The notes under the pieces are model-generated. The model saw only the letters and a list, made by a program, of their open reading frames with translations, made no database searches and had not been told where the DNA came from. From Emydura subglobosa (taxonomy: Eukaryota; Chordata; Testudines; Chelidae), in assembly GCA_007922225.1 (NCBI GenBank), contig ML680055.1:1187857-1251856 (forward strand): a stretch of 64,000 nt of DNA. The letters run 5' to 3'. Both the position numbers and the translations under genes were made by a program. Shown here piece by piece: positions 10,701 to 20,224 of the stretch. Position 1 is the first letter of the stretch. Every line of letters begins with the position of its first letter.

Positions 10701-11944
10701 TATAAGGGAGACAGCACAGATGGTGGATTACTTGGCCCAGTTGCCACAGTTTTTCAAAGGTTTAATCACCATCCATACAACTTTACATAAACTCCCCAAA
10801 TAAATGAGTACAAACTCCCCAATGCAATACACATGTCTGAACAAATCAACACAAATCTTACAGCATCACCCACACACAAATCAATACAACAACCCCAAAC
10901 ACATAGAACCATTCACCACAGCATACAACCCCTCATTTGCAACCCACACAAATTAACACAAAATCCCCATGCACAACCTACGCACAACATCTCCCAGCAC
11001 TGCCTCAGACACAATTCAACACAAATCTCCCTGCACCACCACCCTCAAATACAAATCAACACAAAATCTCAGCACAGACCTTCCTGACACAACCACACAC
11101 AACACCACAACCAAAACACACAATAACCCCGAATATACATAGCCCCTCATCACAGCCCGTACATCTCATTCACCTGCTGCACAAATTAACAAAAATCTAC
11201 CACCACAACACACACCTTTATGTGCCTCACTCAGATTTACCATAAAAAACCATAAACTTGAGTGACAAAACTATTTTGACTTTACCAATTAAACTGGTAT
11301 GATAGCACAGCCTTTCAGTTACTGGTTATGAAATAACCTGTCCAGGGGGGAATTCTGCTCCTAACCCTCATCAGTTAGTAGGATTCTGCATTTTGTATTT
11401 TAATCTGTTTTATGTAACTGTTGTTGAGCATCTTTTCATCCAGGGATTGGATGGACTCCCTGAAACGTCTGCAGACTTTTACAGAACTTGGCGCAGATGC
11501 TTGAAAGGTGGACAGGAAAGATACCAGTTCCTGTTTCAGCTTGGCGGCCATGCCCTGGGCAGAATATTTCAAACTGATGTTGGCTTTGGCCTCCTAGGTG
11601 AATTTCTCATGGTGCTCGCTGAGCACATCCGTAGCGAAGACAGAGAAGCTGTCCTTCAGATATTACAGAGCCTTTCTGGGACCAAGCGCTTTGGACTAAA
11701 TGTGGATCTCCTGAGCCAGGTGGAGAAGGATAGCTGCAGGGATTTGTTTAGGAAACTGCAGAGCATGGGGAAGAACTGTGGTGCTGATAGCCTTCTGGAG
11801 GGCACAGCTGAAGCAGGTTCAGCTGCTTTGCAGGAAGAGCAGAATGAGTCTGAGAGAGAAACCCATCTGGAGGGGGCTGGCCAGCAAAAGGAGGCAGATG
11901 AAAGACTGATGAAAGAACTGGTTAAGTGTTACCATGTTAACTGA
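1588..11944 (+). CDS. CCDC103: CCDC103, dynein arm assembly/attachment factor (3 coding exons)
   Basis: Coding exons are 1588-1730, 9819-9951 and 11444-11944, giving a 258-residue protein (human has 242). All introns are GT-AG and reading phase is kept (codon 48, AG/G, is split by intron 1). Residues 1-70 form the conserved N-terminal dynein-attachment region ([36 protein letters not shown]). Residues 100-190 form the RPAP3_C-like domain ([24 protein letters not shown]). His153 in VLAEHI aligns with human His154, a residue altered in ciliary dyskinesia. The C-terminus is acidic, ending KCYHVN. In known orthologues the protein binds axonemal microtubules and is needed for outer dynein arm assembly in cilia. 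The ATG follows an acceptor (CTCTTAG) by 9 bases, so at least one non-coding 5' exon must lie upstream; it was not identified. Intron 1 is 8.1 kb and full of transposons. Confidence 0.95.
1823..4693 (-). repeat. CR1 LINE, minus strand, degraded
   Basis: The 3' end lies near 1823 (ATCATAGAAATGTAGGACTGG). Moving rightward on the minus strand come broken reverse-transcriptase frames (1909-2193, 2300-2791 with [10 protein letters not shown] and [10 protein letters not shown], 3086-3355), then an endonuclease part (3743-4177), then ORF1-side sequence. The last part aligns with the near full-length CR1 at 23.2 kb up to about 4693. Many stops and frameshifts show it is dead. It sits antisense in CCDC103 intron 1 and is more diverged than the copies at 20-26 kb, so it is probably older. 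Confidence 0.9.
5013..6721 (+). pseudogene. Harbinger Myb/SANT-like DNA-binding protein (broken)
   Basis: The first part (5013-5381) has the trihelix signature: WSTQEVMDL near the start, then [20 protein letters not shown] and [18 protein letters not shown]. This matches the Myb-like partner protein of vertebrate Harbinger elements. An acidic Glu-rich stretch follows to about 5560 in shifted frames, with an in-frame stop. The second part resumes near 6235 ([14 protein letters not shown]) and continues at 6308-6511 ([13 protein letters not shown]) into a coiled tail, so an intron at about 5560-6235 is likely. In active elements this protein helps bring the transposase to the nucleus and to the element ends. 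Several stops make it non-functional here. Confidence 0.8.
6818..6856. terminator. Facing polyadenylation signals of the two Harbinger genes
   Basis: AATAAA lies at 6818-6823 on the plus strand, just after the Myb-like gene. A second AATAAA lies at 6851-6856 on the minus strand, just after the transposase frame. The two signals overlap the gap between the convergent genes. Confidence 0.55.
7084..8309 (-). pseudogene. Harbinger DDE transposase (HARBI1-like), frameshifted
   Basis: The C-terminal two thirds is one open frame (7084-7731, 215 codons). It contains the three expected acidic positions: Asp in [10 protein letters not shown], Asp in KVHDTHIF and Glu in [10 protein letters not shown], with DSVYPLLLW between them. 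Upstream, in other frames, are the helix-turn-helix part (7738-7986, [16 protein letters not shown]) and the N-terminal part (8040-8309). At least two frameshifts separate the pieces, so this is a dead copy. In active relatives the enzyme cuts and pastes the element at TWA targets. Confidence 0.88.
8549..8844. mobile_element. Harbinger-type MITE, about 296 bp
   Basis: It starts GGTTATGTCTACACTAG and ends CTAGTGTAGACAAGGCC, which are imperfect inverted repeats. TAA precedes it and TCA follows, a near match to the TWA target of Harbinger elements. The interior (CTCTCCCATCAGCATAA, AGCTATGTCAGCAG, TACACCCCTGA) matches the element at 37746-38007. Confidence 0.75.
9108..9237. mobile_element. Small hAT-type MITE with 8-bp target duplication
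   Basis: The ends CAGAGCTTAAATTC and GAATTTAAGCCCTG are near-perfect inverted repeats. They are flanked by GGTACATA (9100-9107) and GGTACACC (9238-9245), 6 of 8 identical, as expected for a hAT duplication. It has no coding capacity and lies in CCDC103 intron 1. Confidence 0.65.
9310..9390 (+). repeat. LINE/SINE 3' tail
   Basis: The sequence reads GACTAAATGATCATATTGGT then CCCTTCTGACCTTAGAGTCT and a short ATGAGTCT-type repeat. This looks like the 3' tail shared by many sauropsid CR1-related elements. The rest of the 8845-9818 intron stretch, apart from the MITE at 9108-9237, shows nothing I can name. Confidence 0.5.
9819..9951 (+). CDS. CCDC103: CCDC103 coding exon 2
   Basis: The acceptor TTTCCTGCAG ends at 9818 and the donor CAG|GTGAGG follows 9951. 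It completes Arg48 and codes residues 49-92 ([18 protein letters not shown] at its start). The exon ends on a codon boundary. Confidence 0.93.
9978..10225. repeat. MITE-like repeat, two tandem half copies
   Basis: A unit beginning GGGTTTGTCTACACATGAAA and containing TTCAGATTAAGGTAGG and CTATTCCAGAATAAC recurs at 10136 as GGGTTTATTTACACTTAAAA with the same downstream motifs. It lies in CCDC103 intron 2. The family was not identified. Confidence 0.55.
10255..10375 (-). repeat. LINE 3'-end fragment
   Basis: CTGTCCATCTAGTCCTGTAT and GACAATGGCCAGGACCGGCT are diverged versions of the 3' end of the LINE at 13905-14815 (GTCCATCTAGCCCAGTGTCC, GACAGTGGCCAATGCCAGGT). Confidence 0.6.
10800..11240 (+). 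repeat. AC-rich degenerate tandem repeat
   Basis: About 440 bases are almost free of G and repeat variants of ACACAAATCAACACAA. The open frames across it (10833-11087, 10937-11245) are composition artefacts. It lies in CCDC103 intron 2, about 200 bases before the last coding exon. Confidence 0.8.
11444..11944 (+). CDS. CCDC103: CCDC103 last coding exon
   Basis: The acceptor TTTTCATCCAG ends at 11443 and the frame starts [16 protein letters not shown]. It codes residues 93-258 and ends at TGA 11942-11944. It holds the whole RPAP3_C-like domain and the acidic C-terminal tail. Confidence 0.94.
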   Translation, partial: GLDGLPETSADFYRTWRRCLKGGQERYQFLFQLGGHALGRIFQTDVGFGLLGEFLMVLAEHIRSEDREAVLQILQSLSGTKRFGLNVDLLSQVEKDSCRDLFRKLQSMGKNCGADSLLEGTAEAGSAALQEEQNESERETHLEGAGQQKEADERLMKELVKCYHVN

Positions 11945-12121
11945 AGGAGCACGGGCTCACACTCTACCAGGGTTACGAGGAGCCGAAGGCAGGAGGGACC
12001 CTCCCTGTGCTGCTCTGTCATCAAAGATGGAGGGACTGTGAGAGCCCCTTTTCTACAGAACCTTGTTGATTGAGTTTTTCTCTGTACCTGCTTCACCTGC
12101 CCAAAGAAATAGCCTGGCACA

Positions 12122-12127
12122 AATAAA
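12122..12127 (+). terminator. CCDC103: CCDC103 polyadenylation signal
   Basis: AATAAA lies 178 bases after the CCDC103 stop, inside an AATAAATAATAATAAT run. It is the first such hexamer downstream of the gene. Confidence 0.7.
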
Positions 12128-12589
12128 TAATAATAATCAAAAGGATTATATTGCAGTCATTGGGGGAAGGGCCATCACACAGGAGACAGCACTTGCTGTG
12201 AATCAGTAGTACTGAATATATTATTTGGGAACCACAGCCTAAGGGACAGGAAAATATCACTCTACTATTAGTGGGGGAAGATTAATCCCCCTCTTTCCTT
12301 TTCTCAGGCCATGTATTCTTGTCAACGGGATTTTAGAAACATAAGCAACTGTATTGTAATGGCTAAACACGTAACAGAACCAAGTGTGGAATGGGTTCAT
12401 GTGCACAGCCATGTCTGGGACTGATCTGACCACCTACTTAAACGGAACCTGGGATAAATACATGGAATGTACACTGGTAATGTTCACAGTTGAGAGACAT
12501 ACAAATGGTATAAAATGGGCCATTTTGGTGAGTTCAACTATTATGGTTAGTATGGTGGTCTGACCTTCTGAGTCTGCTAGTTCTGCTAT
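12128..12589. other. Intergenic, nothing identified
   Basis: AT-rich single-copy-looking DNA between CCDC103 and the Gypsy remnant. No frame, repeat or signal was recognised. Confidence 0.5.
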
Positions 12590-13126
12590 AAAATCGAGGG
12601 TTATACATGACCAGGGTCGGGAAGGGATTTCAGACAGTAACAGGAGGCCAAAAGGTTTGCTTCAGGAAGTCTTAGTCTGGGCACAGAAATTGCAGGAGCT
12701 GATGTAGTATCAGACATCATCACACATCTGAGGCCATGAGTGGGCCACTGCATAATAAGTCTTGGATTGTTCAAAGTGAATCATCCAAGAGGTTTCATGT
12801 TGCATGCGCAGCACCTCAAGTCTTGGGGGACTGTCAGAGTTGCGTAGATTGTCATTAACATAGAAGAGATCATTGACCCAGGAGTAATTGCATAGGGCAG
12901 TGCCAGGGAGGTCCTTCTTAAATGATATGAGCTTTAAAAAAGGCTCATTAGGGAGAACTACTTGAAGCAAGATAAGAAAGTCCAACAATATGGATCCACA
13001 AAGGAAATGGTGTGGTTTCAGTATGCCAGGTGATGGTTCTTCGGGGTTCACCTGTTCCGTATAATATTCCCTCTTTTGCAAAAGTGTGTCCACCTTACCA
13101 TTTTGTAGCCTAGGTGATATGTGATA

Positions 13127-13457
13127 GTTAAGGATTCTGTGACTTTTTGGAACCTCCGTGACGTCTTCTGGGTTAGGGCGGGAGCAGCTGTCAACCCCGG
13201 GGCCACCGGAGCAGTGGCCCAGGGCTGAAGCAGCAGCTGAGGTTGGGTCAGCATCCCGGGGCCTGGAGCAGTGGTGGTCAGCCCCTGTCGCAGGAGCAGT
13301 GGCAGGGCTGAAGCAGCTGCAAGCCCCCGGCAGTGCTCTATTTGTCCCCCACCCCCAGAGTATTTTTACTAAAAGTCCGGGACAGGTTGTGGGCTTCCAT
13401 AAATTTTTGTTAATTGCCATGACTTTTACTAAAAATATCTGTGACAGAATCTTAACC
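13127..13457. mobile_element. MITE inserted in the Gypsy element
   Basis: GTTAAGGATTCTGTGAC at the left faces TGTGACAGAATCTTAACC at the right, giving imperfect inverted ends of about 16 bases around a GC-rich middle. It breaks the Gypsy frame between the RNase H and integrase parts, although the reading frame happens to stay open across it. Confidence 0.65.
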
Positions 13458-13904
13458 TTACTGATAGCAAAGTCAAACCTTGAAAAGAACAAAGCCCAAT
13501 GTAACGCCACTGATTCAGCACCTTGGCAGATCTTATATATTCCAGGTATTTGTGGTCTTTTAGAGCAGTATGGAGTGCTGAGCCCCTGTGGGGTCGTGTC
13601 ACCATGTCTCAAGCCTTGCCTTAATTGCAAGCATTGCCTCAACAGCCACTTTATAATTGTCTTTGACTGGAGTACATTTTCAAGAAAAAAAATCCAGAGA
13701 TGCTCCTCTTGCTTGGACCCTGTTCTTTGGGACAATACCATGCCAGTGGCTACAACGGAAATGTCGGCCTCAAGGATAAAAGTTTGGTTGGGATCAGGGT
13801 GGTCCAGCACTGGAACTGAGATGAAGGCTACCTTCAGACATTCAAAAGCTTGATGGGTCTCAAGGAACCAGTGAAACTTTGCAGGTTTATGAAGGATGGC
13901 AGTT

Positions 13905-14815
13905 ACAGAAGAACGGCCATACTGGGTCAGACCAGTGGTCCATCTAGCCCAGTGTCCTATCTTCTGACAGTGGCCAATGCCAGGTGCTTCAGAGGCACTG
14001 AACAGAACAGGTGACCATCCCGTCGCCCATTTCCACCCTCTGGCAAACAGCAATCCCAGCCCATTTGGCTAATAGCCATTGATGGACCTGTCCTCCATGA
14101 ACTTATCTAGTTCTTTTTTGAACCCTCTTACAGTCTTGGCCTTCACAACATTATCTGGCAAGGAGTTCCACAGGTTGACTGTGTGTAGTGTGAAGAAATA
14201 CTGCCTTTTGTTCACTTTAAATCTGCTGTCTATTAATTTCATTTGGTGATCCCTAGTTCTTGTGTTATGAGAAGGAGTAAATAACACTTCCTTATTTACT
14301 TTCTCCATATCAGTCATGATTTTATAGACCTCTATCATGTCCCCCCTTTGTCGTCTCTTTTCCAAGATGAAAAGTCCCAGTCTTATTAATCTCTCCTCAT
14401 ATGGAAGCTGTTCCCTACCCCTAATCATTTTTGTTGCCCTTTTCTGTATCTTTTCAAATGCCAATATATCTTTTTTGAGATGGGGCAACCAGATCTGCAT
14501 GCAGTGTTCAAGATGTGGGCATACCATGGATTTATAAAGAGGCAATATGATATTTTATGTCTTATTATCTATCCCTTTACTAATGATTCCCAACTTTTTT
14601 GATTGCCGTGGTACATTGAGAGGATGTTTTCAGAGAACTATCCACGACTCCAAGATCTCCTTCTTGAGTGGTAACAGCTAATTTAGACACCCTCGTTTTA
14701 TATGTGTAGTTGGGATTATGTTTTCCAATGGTCATTACTTTTCATTTAGCAACATTGTATTTCATCTGCCATTTTGTTGCCCCGTCCCTCTATTTTCTGA
14801 AATCCCTTTATAGGA
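13905..14815 (-). repeat. CR1/L3-like LINE, 3' part, inserted in the Gypsy element
   Basis: The minus-strand frame 14069-14545 encodes the end of a reverse transcriptase ([62 protein letters not shown]). The 3' end at 13905-14020 has the TGGGTCAGACCAGTGGTCCA tail. It separates the Gypsy protease from the RNase H, so it jumped in later. It differs clearly from the CR1 family at 20-26 kb. Confidence 0.85.
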
Positions 14816-15650
14816 TTCCTGGTGTTCCCCCATCCCCACCTCCAAAGGTATGGTCTCCCAAGTAACTGGGTCTGATGTCAGCAGAGAACTGTCCACTTTT
14901 TCCACCACATTCAGGGTGGTATTGGGTTGTATTGGAAGGACGAGGACCCAGCTATGGAAAAATCTATGAAATTATCACCTGCTCCCAAGTCAATCAAAGC
15001 CCTGGCACAGGAATGGCCAGCTTGTCCTTCAGGACCACAGTTGCAGGGGAATTTATAGAAGTGGGAAGCAATGAAGACTTCCTTTTTGAACCTAACCTTG
15101 GTATCTTTCAATTATGGTGCCCAGGATTGAGAGCCCACCTGAGCCTGGGCCTGATCTTTTCCTGTTGTCAGGCTGGCAGATATTTTGGTAGGGCATATGG
15201 ATACCACATGTCCGCTCCTCCTACTGTAGAAACAGAGCCTTTCCCATCTCTGGCAATCTCATTAGCCCAGGGAGAGGCCGGGCCACACCACATCTACCTG
15301 CACATCTATCTGGCTGAGCTCCCTTGAGTCTGAGGGCTGAACCTTAGGCCAGTGCAGAATGTAGATAGGGGCATCCTGCATTCTAGTTGTCGTTTATGAA
15401 GCTGGTTCCTGGCCCGATACACAGGTCCATAAAGGCCTTCAACCTGACCAGAGGGTCGACCAATGCTAGCTTGCCCTTTAATTTGTTGCAGTGACGGAGC
15501 AAGCTAAGTACCAGTCCCACCTTGACCTAGTCCACGGAGTATTGCTGGGGCTGGAGCATACACAGGATTGGCTGATAAACCCACAAAACTTGCTGCAGGT
15601 ATTGTTGCAGGGCATTCTTTATGATCAGTGTGAAGTTACCAGTGAGACAC

Positions 15651-16049
15651 AGTACGCCTGATTTGCAGATCAGTAAGGTTTAACATGTAAGGATTTCTAA
15701 GATAATTGTCGGCTTTGTATTGAACTAACTACAACATATCATACTCACTAGACCCAAAGAGTTATGTGTTCGCTGAAGAGGCTGTATACAGGAAGGGCTT
15801 GCTTCAGGAACTCGGCCAGGGGATCAGGCCGACAGCATCTCCTGCAGAATCAGGTGGCGATGTAGCATGTCCCCTTGTCTGGGTCATGGCTTTTTATACT
15901 TTCCTATACACACAATTCTTCCATTTGCTTATCTTGGGTGATGGTCTTACATCCTTCACTTTCTCTATACTTCACTGTTAATGCTCACTACAGATACAAG
16001 AGCTGGTACTGGGTGGTGTACTGAGTTCAGCTGATCCTAATTAGGGGGT
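15651..16049. other. Unassigned spacer
   Basis: Sequence between the Gypsy gag side and the 5' end of the next CR1. It may include Gypsy leader or LTR, but no matching second LTR was seen. Confidence 0.4.
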
Positions 16050-18393
16050 GGTGTTTCCCAATAGGGGGCCTATAAAGGCAGCCATTCATCAGACAACAGT
16101 GCAAGAGCCAGCCAACAGAGCTGAAAACAGGAGTTTGTAAGGGGAGTTTGGGGAGGGAGTGTGTGGTGTTCTGATATTGTTGGGGTGGTTGTTGGGTGTT
16201 ATTTTGGTGGGTATTTTGTTGTGTCTCTCACTGACAGGAACTAGGGGGAAAGGCTATGACAGATGCAGAGGCGTTAGTGGCGGTCACTCAAGCAGTGGAA
16301 GGGAATGAAGATGACTGGATGTGGAAGCTGTGGAATGTACATGATCCTGGAGGGGGTACCTCAAAAGAGCTTCGTTTGTATGAAATGCCTCCTCATAGAG
16401 CTGATGGAAGAGAAGATTCGAGGGTTGGAGATGCACATGGAAACTCTGGTTGAGTTTAGAAGGGTGTTCGAGCAGATGAAGGAGAAAAGAAATGAGGAGG
16501 CTAAAGGGAAAAACCCAGACCTGCTGATGGAAGTAGGATCAATGAACTCTGAGAGGAGAATGCTGAGTGAGGAAAGAGGCCAGTGGAAGTATGCGACTGC
16601 GAGAACCCGGCAGAGAAAAAGACAGGCTAGTGAAGGAGAAATAGTGCTCAGAAACAGGTTTGCAGAGCTGGAAAACAAAGAAGGGGCACAACAGGAGGTT
16701 GCTGAAGGTTGGAGGCCAAGGAAGAAGAGAAGAGCAGCTAGTCCTGTACAAAGAGTGCATGAGCCAGTGGAGATACCAGCAAATCAGAGCCCCAGGAGGA
16801 TACAGGAACGGTTCCAGAGGATTGCAAAGGAGACGAGTAGATGCGATGACCTGCAGGCAGAAAGAACAGGGAATAGGCTGGAGAATCGCACTGTCATCAT
16901 GTAAAGGCAGGTATATGTGATTGGGGACCCCCTCCTGAGAAGAAGAGACAGGCCTGTAACCAGAGCTGATCCAGTGAACAGAAGGGTGCACTCTCTGCCG
17001 GGTGGACCTGAGGCTGAAGAGGATCCTAACAGGAGCGGGAAAGAATCCACTGATTGTCCTTCATGTGGATACAGATGACTTAGCTAGATTCTCGCTGGAA
17101 TATATCAAAGGAGACTATGCCAGGCTGGGGAAGACTCTTAAGGAAATCAAGGCTCAGGTGATCTTCAGTGGGACTTTGCCTGTCCCTAGAGGAGGGCAGC
17201 AAAAGCGTGACAAGATTCTGATGATGAACAGATGGCTCAGGCACTGGTGCTATAAGGAGGCTTTGGGATGTATGGTCACTGGGAGGCATTCATGGACAGA
17301 GGACTGTTCTCTCTTGGGATGGACTTCACCTGAGCAGGGAGGGAAATGCACTTCTAGGATGGAGGCTGGCACAACTGATTAAGAGAGCTTTAAACTAGGG
17401 AGATGGTTGGGAGATGCCCAGGTAATCTCCATGCCTGATTTTAGCATTGAGAGGGAGGAAAATGACATAAGAAAGGACACAGCATTGGAGAGCAGAATGG
17501 ACATTAGGAGGAAAGGTGGTGTAGACACCAGTCTAATAGACAATATTGGCAGAAGAATGACTGTGCCAAATCAGATAAGGAATGTGAGTGAAGACAAACA
17601 GCAGAAATTAAGATGTTTGTACACCAATGCAAGGAGCCTGGGTAACAAAAAGGAGGAACTAGAGCTACTGGTAGAGGAAGTGAAACCAGATATTCTAGGG
17701 ATAACGGAAACGTGGTGGAATAGTAGTCATGACTGGTGTACAAGTATTGAAGGGTATGTGCTGTTTCGGAAGGACAGATATAAAGCCAAAGGTGGTGGAG
17801 TAGCATTGTATAGCAATGATGAGGCAGACTGTAAAGTGATGGAATTGATAAGAAGTGATGAAATTGATAAGATAGAGTCTGTCTGGGTAAAAATCACATT
17901 AGGGAAGAAAACTACGACAGTTTCCCCTGGGATAGTGCTTGGGTTGTGCTACAGACCACCAGGATCCAATTTTGACATGGATAGAGACCTCTTTAAATTG
18001 CATGATTATGGGGACTTTAACTTCCCAGATATAGACTGGAGGACAAGTGCTAGTAGTAATAATAGGGCCCAGATTTTCCTGGATGTGAGAGCTGATGGAT
18101 TCCTTCACCAAATAGTTACTGAACCAACAAGAGAGGATGCCATTTTAGATTTGGTGTTGGTGAGTAGTGAGGATCTCATAGAAGAGCTGCTTGTAGGGGA
18201 CAATCTTGGTTCAAGCGACCATGAGCTAATTCAGTTCAAACGAAATGGAAGGATAAACAAAAATAGATCTGTGACTAGGGTCTTTGATTTCAAAAGGGCT
18301 AACTTTAAAAAATTAAGGGAATTAGTTGGGGAAGTGGATTGGACTGAAGAACTCATGGATCAAATAAAAAAGGCAGTTAAAAAAGTGCCTTAA
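16050..18393 (+). repeat. CR1 LINE, 5' half with ORF1 and endonuclease
   Basis: This is a 5' part, unusual because most CR1 copies keep only the 3' end. A leader with CCTATAAAGGCAGCC runs to about 16250. ORF1 (16256-16990) has a Cys-x2-Cys pair region (CGSCGMYM, CMKCLL), then a charged coiled region. A degraded esterase-like part follows (VLHVDTDDLARF at 17057, where intact copies have HVGTND). ORF2 (17407-18393) encodes an AP-endonuclease: [50 protein letters not shown], and LGSSDHELIQF. It stops at 18393, before any reverse transcriptase. Confidence 0.87.
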
Positions 18394-19789
18394 TGTAAAA
18401 TGTATGAACTCTTGTCTTTGTTCATTTTTATGTATATACAACTATAAAACTAACAAACTCTTTGCTGTGTTGTACAAAACACTATTTACTATCTGCACAA
18501 AAACTGAAATGCCAGCAGGTTACTCAGCACGCTAATGGTCTCTGCCAATTGTAAAACAGTCAGGCTAGGCGCCCAACGGTGTCATCATTTCTCTCTGCTA
18601 ATGGCACTCGAGCTGATGCCCAGACTGGTGTTGTGAGGGTACCCACAGCTGCTCCAATGGCTGCAACCTGTTCCCACAGAGAGCAATTTTCTATTTGCAG
18701 ATGCTGTGCTTGATCCCTCAGCCTCTGGCTCTCAGCCTGGGGGACAGAGACCCACAGCCCCTGCTGCATCGGTGAGGGGAACCGCAGCAATGCCCATACT
18801 CACTCCAGATGTTCAGCAACGAGTCCCAGAAGAGACCAAGGGGGTCTTAGCTATCCGTCGTGACCCATACCGTGGGAGGCTGGACAGTGGTCAAAGCCTG
18901 GCACAGAGTTGTGGTCAGGAGTCACACCCAGTTCACAGCTGGAGTCAGTCGTCGGAGTTAGGGCAAGAAAGCAGGGACAAGAAGAGGGGAATCAGGTGAG
19001 GAGGCAGGAACTTGGTCTCAGGGGTCTGATCAGCAGCAGCCCAGTAACTAGTTGCTCAGACAAGTGGTGTGGCAGGAACAGCAAGCTTTGTACTAGCAGA
19101 TGTCCAATTAGCGATCTACTGATAGTCAGCTGATCCTGCTGGGTCAGTGGGTCTTATTTGCAGATATCAGCTGCAGTTTCCTCATCTGTCCTTGCACTAT
19201 GGCTGTGCAGGGGGTGAGGCTGTCACTCAGCAGGCCTGGGTTCAAGCCCTGTGGTGCCTAACAATTTCAAAATTAAGCGTTCTTACTTTTAGATGCTTGA
19301 ATTGGAGGTTCATCCTTTTATGTATTTCCCCCTTTATTCTACATGCGACACCCAGGTGAGCCCATCAGGAGTGCAGGACCGTGCACCCTGCTTTGGTTTT
19401 GTAGGGTTACTCAGGAATGCAACAGTGCTGGTGGTGCATTTCTGGGCTTTGTGGAGTTACTTTTTCAAAGATAAAAAAGCGTTTAGCACCATTGCTAGAA
19501 ATGTCACTTTTCCATAGACTTTACAAACTAGAATTGATTCCAGGGATTGCAGATGGGTGGAGAGCAGCTGGGGTTTGAACAAGTCCAACAGGATAGGACA
19601 GGAAGTAAAGAAGGAGCCTCTGTCCAACAAGAACTGCAGAATCTCAAGGTAAATTCAGGATTTGGCCTTGCGTAGTCACCTGCACTGGACTCTGATGAGA
19701 ACTGCCACAGCATCTTTAATGCCCCTTCATCCTGTTACAGTCCAAGATAAGGACTCATAAGGATTATAGTAGCAACAACCAACAGCAGG
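18394..19789. other. Unassigned, probably old repeat DNA
   Basis: No host exon was recognised. A minus-strand frame at 18560-18790 has a short leucine-zipper-like stretch (SQRLRDQAQHLQIENCSLWE) that may come from a transposon protein, but I could not place it. A GGTTCAAGCCC motif near 19240 resembles a Pol III B box without a convincing tRNA. Confidence 0.4.
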
Positions 19790-19965
19790 GCCCATTGTTC
19801 TAAGCACTGCACGTAGAGACACTGCCCCAAAGGGCTGACAAGCAAAAGGGGAGGGAAGTGACTTGCCCTGGCTCACACAGCAGATCAGTACCAGAGCTGG
19901 GACTGGAATCCAAGTCTTCTGGGTCCTAGGCTGGTGCCCTAGCAACTAGTCCATGCTGCCTTCCT
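19790..19965 (-). repeat. MIR SINE
   Basis: On the minus strand the order is GGACTAGTTGCTAGGGCACC, CCAGTCCCAGCTCTGGTACT and GGGCAAGTCACTTCCCTCCC, the MIR body and core order. Confidence 0.75.
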
Positions 19966-20224
19966 TGAGAGCGACTTCTGGAGTAGAGATCACTCAACTA
20001 AATCTTCACTGTAGAAGGATGGTAAGTTATGCAGTTAGCTGGAGTCTCATCGATTACCTCCCACAAGGGAAATCCAGTACCCAGGGGCATCATTTAGGTA
20101 GGGCAGGGCTAGGCAAGAGCCTCCTCCAAATTTTTGATCTTAACAAAAGCTGGGAGCCAGGTGACAGTTGCTTCCTCTTGCTCCTCTTCCCCCCTGCCCT
20201 TCCCTCCCCAGCTGGGAGCAATGA

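Larger units (their letters stand above)
12590..15650 (-). mobile_element. Ty3/Gypsy LTR retrotransposon remnant with nested insertions
   Basis: Reading the minus strand from the right: a gag end with a zinc-knuckle-like CFYSRRSGH, a protease box (ALIDLGAGDNFID, where the usual Ser of DSG is Gly-shifted and degraded), then after an inserted LINE the reverse transcriptase-RNase H junction (HQAFECLKVAFISVPVLDHP, ILEADISVVATGMVLS). Next comes RNase H up to FFSRFDFAIS, and after an inserted MITE the integrase zinc-finger side (ILKPHHFLCG, MQHETSWMIHFEQSKTYYAV). LTRs were not found, the central reverse-transcriptase catalytic part is missing, and the left limit is approximate. Confidence 0.82.

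Noticed and set aside
12710..14053. A 447-codon minus-strand frame as a host gene
   Set aside because: It joins Gypsy RNase H, an inserted MITE and Gypsy integrase-side sequence by chance, with no host gene features.
19195..19260. Possible tRNA or tRNA-derived SINE head
   Set aside because: Only a B-box-like GGTTCAAGCCC is present. No A box at the right spacing and no cloverleaf could be drawn.
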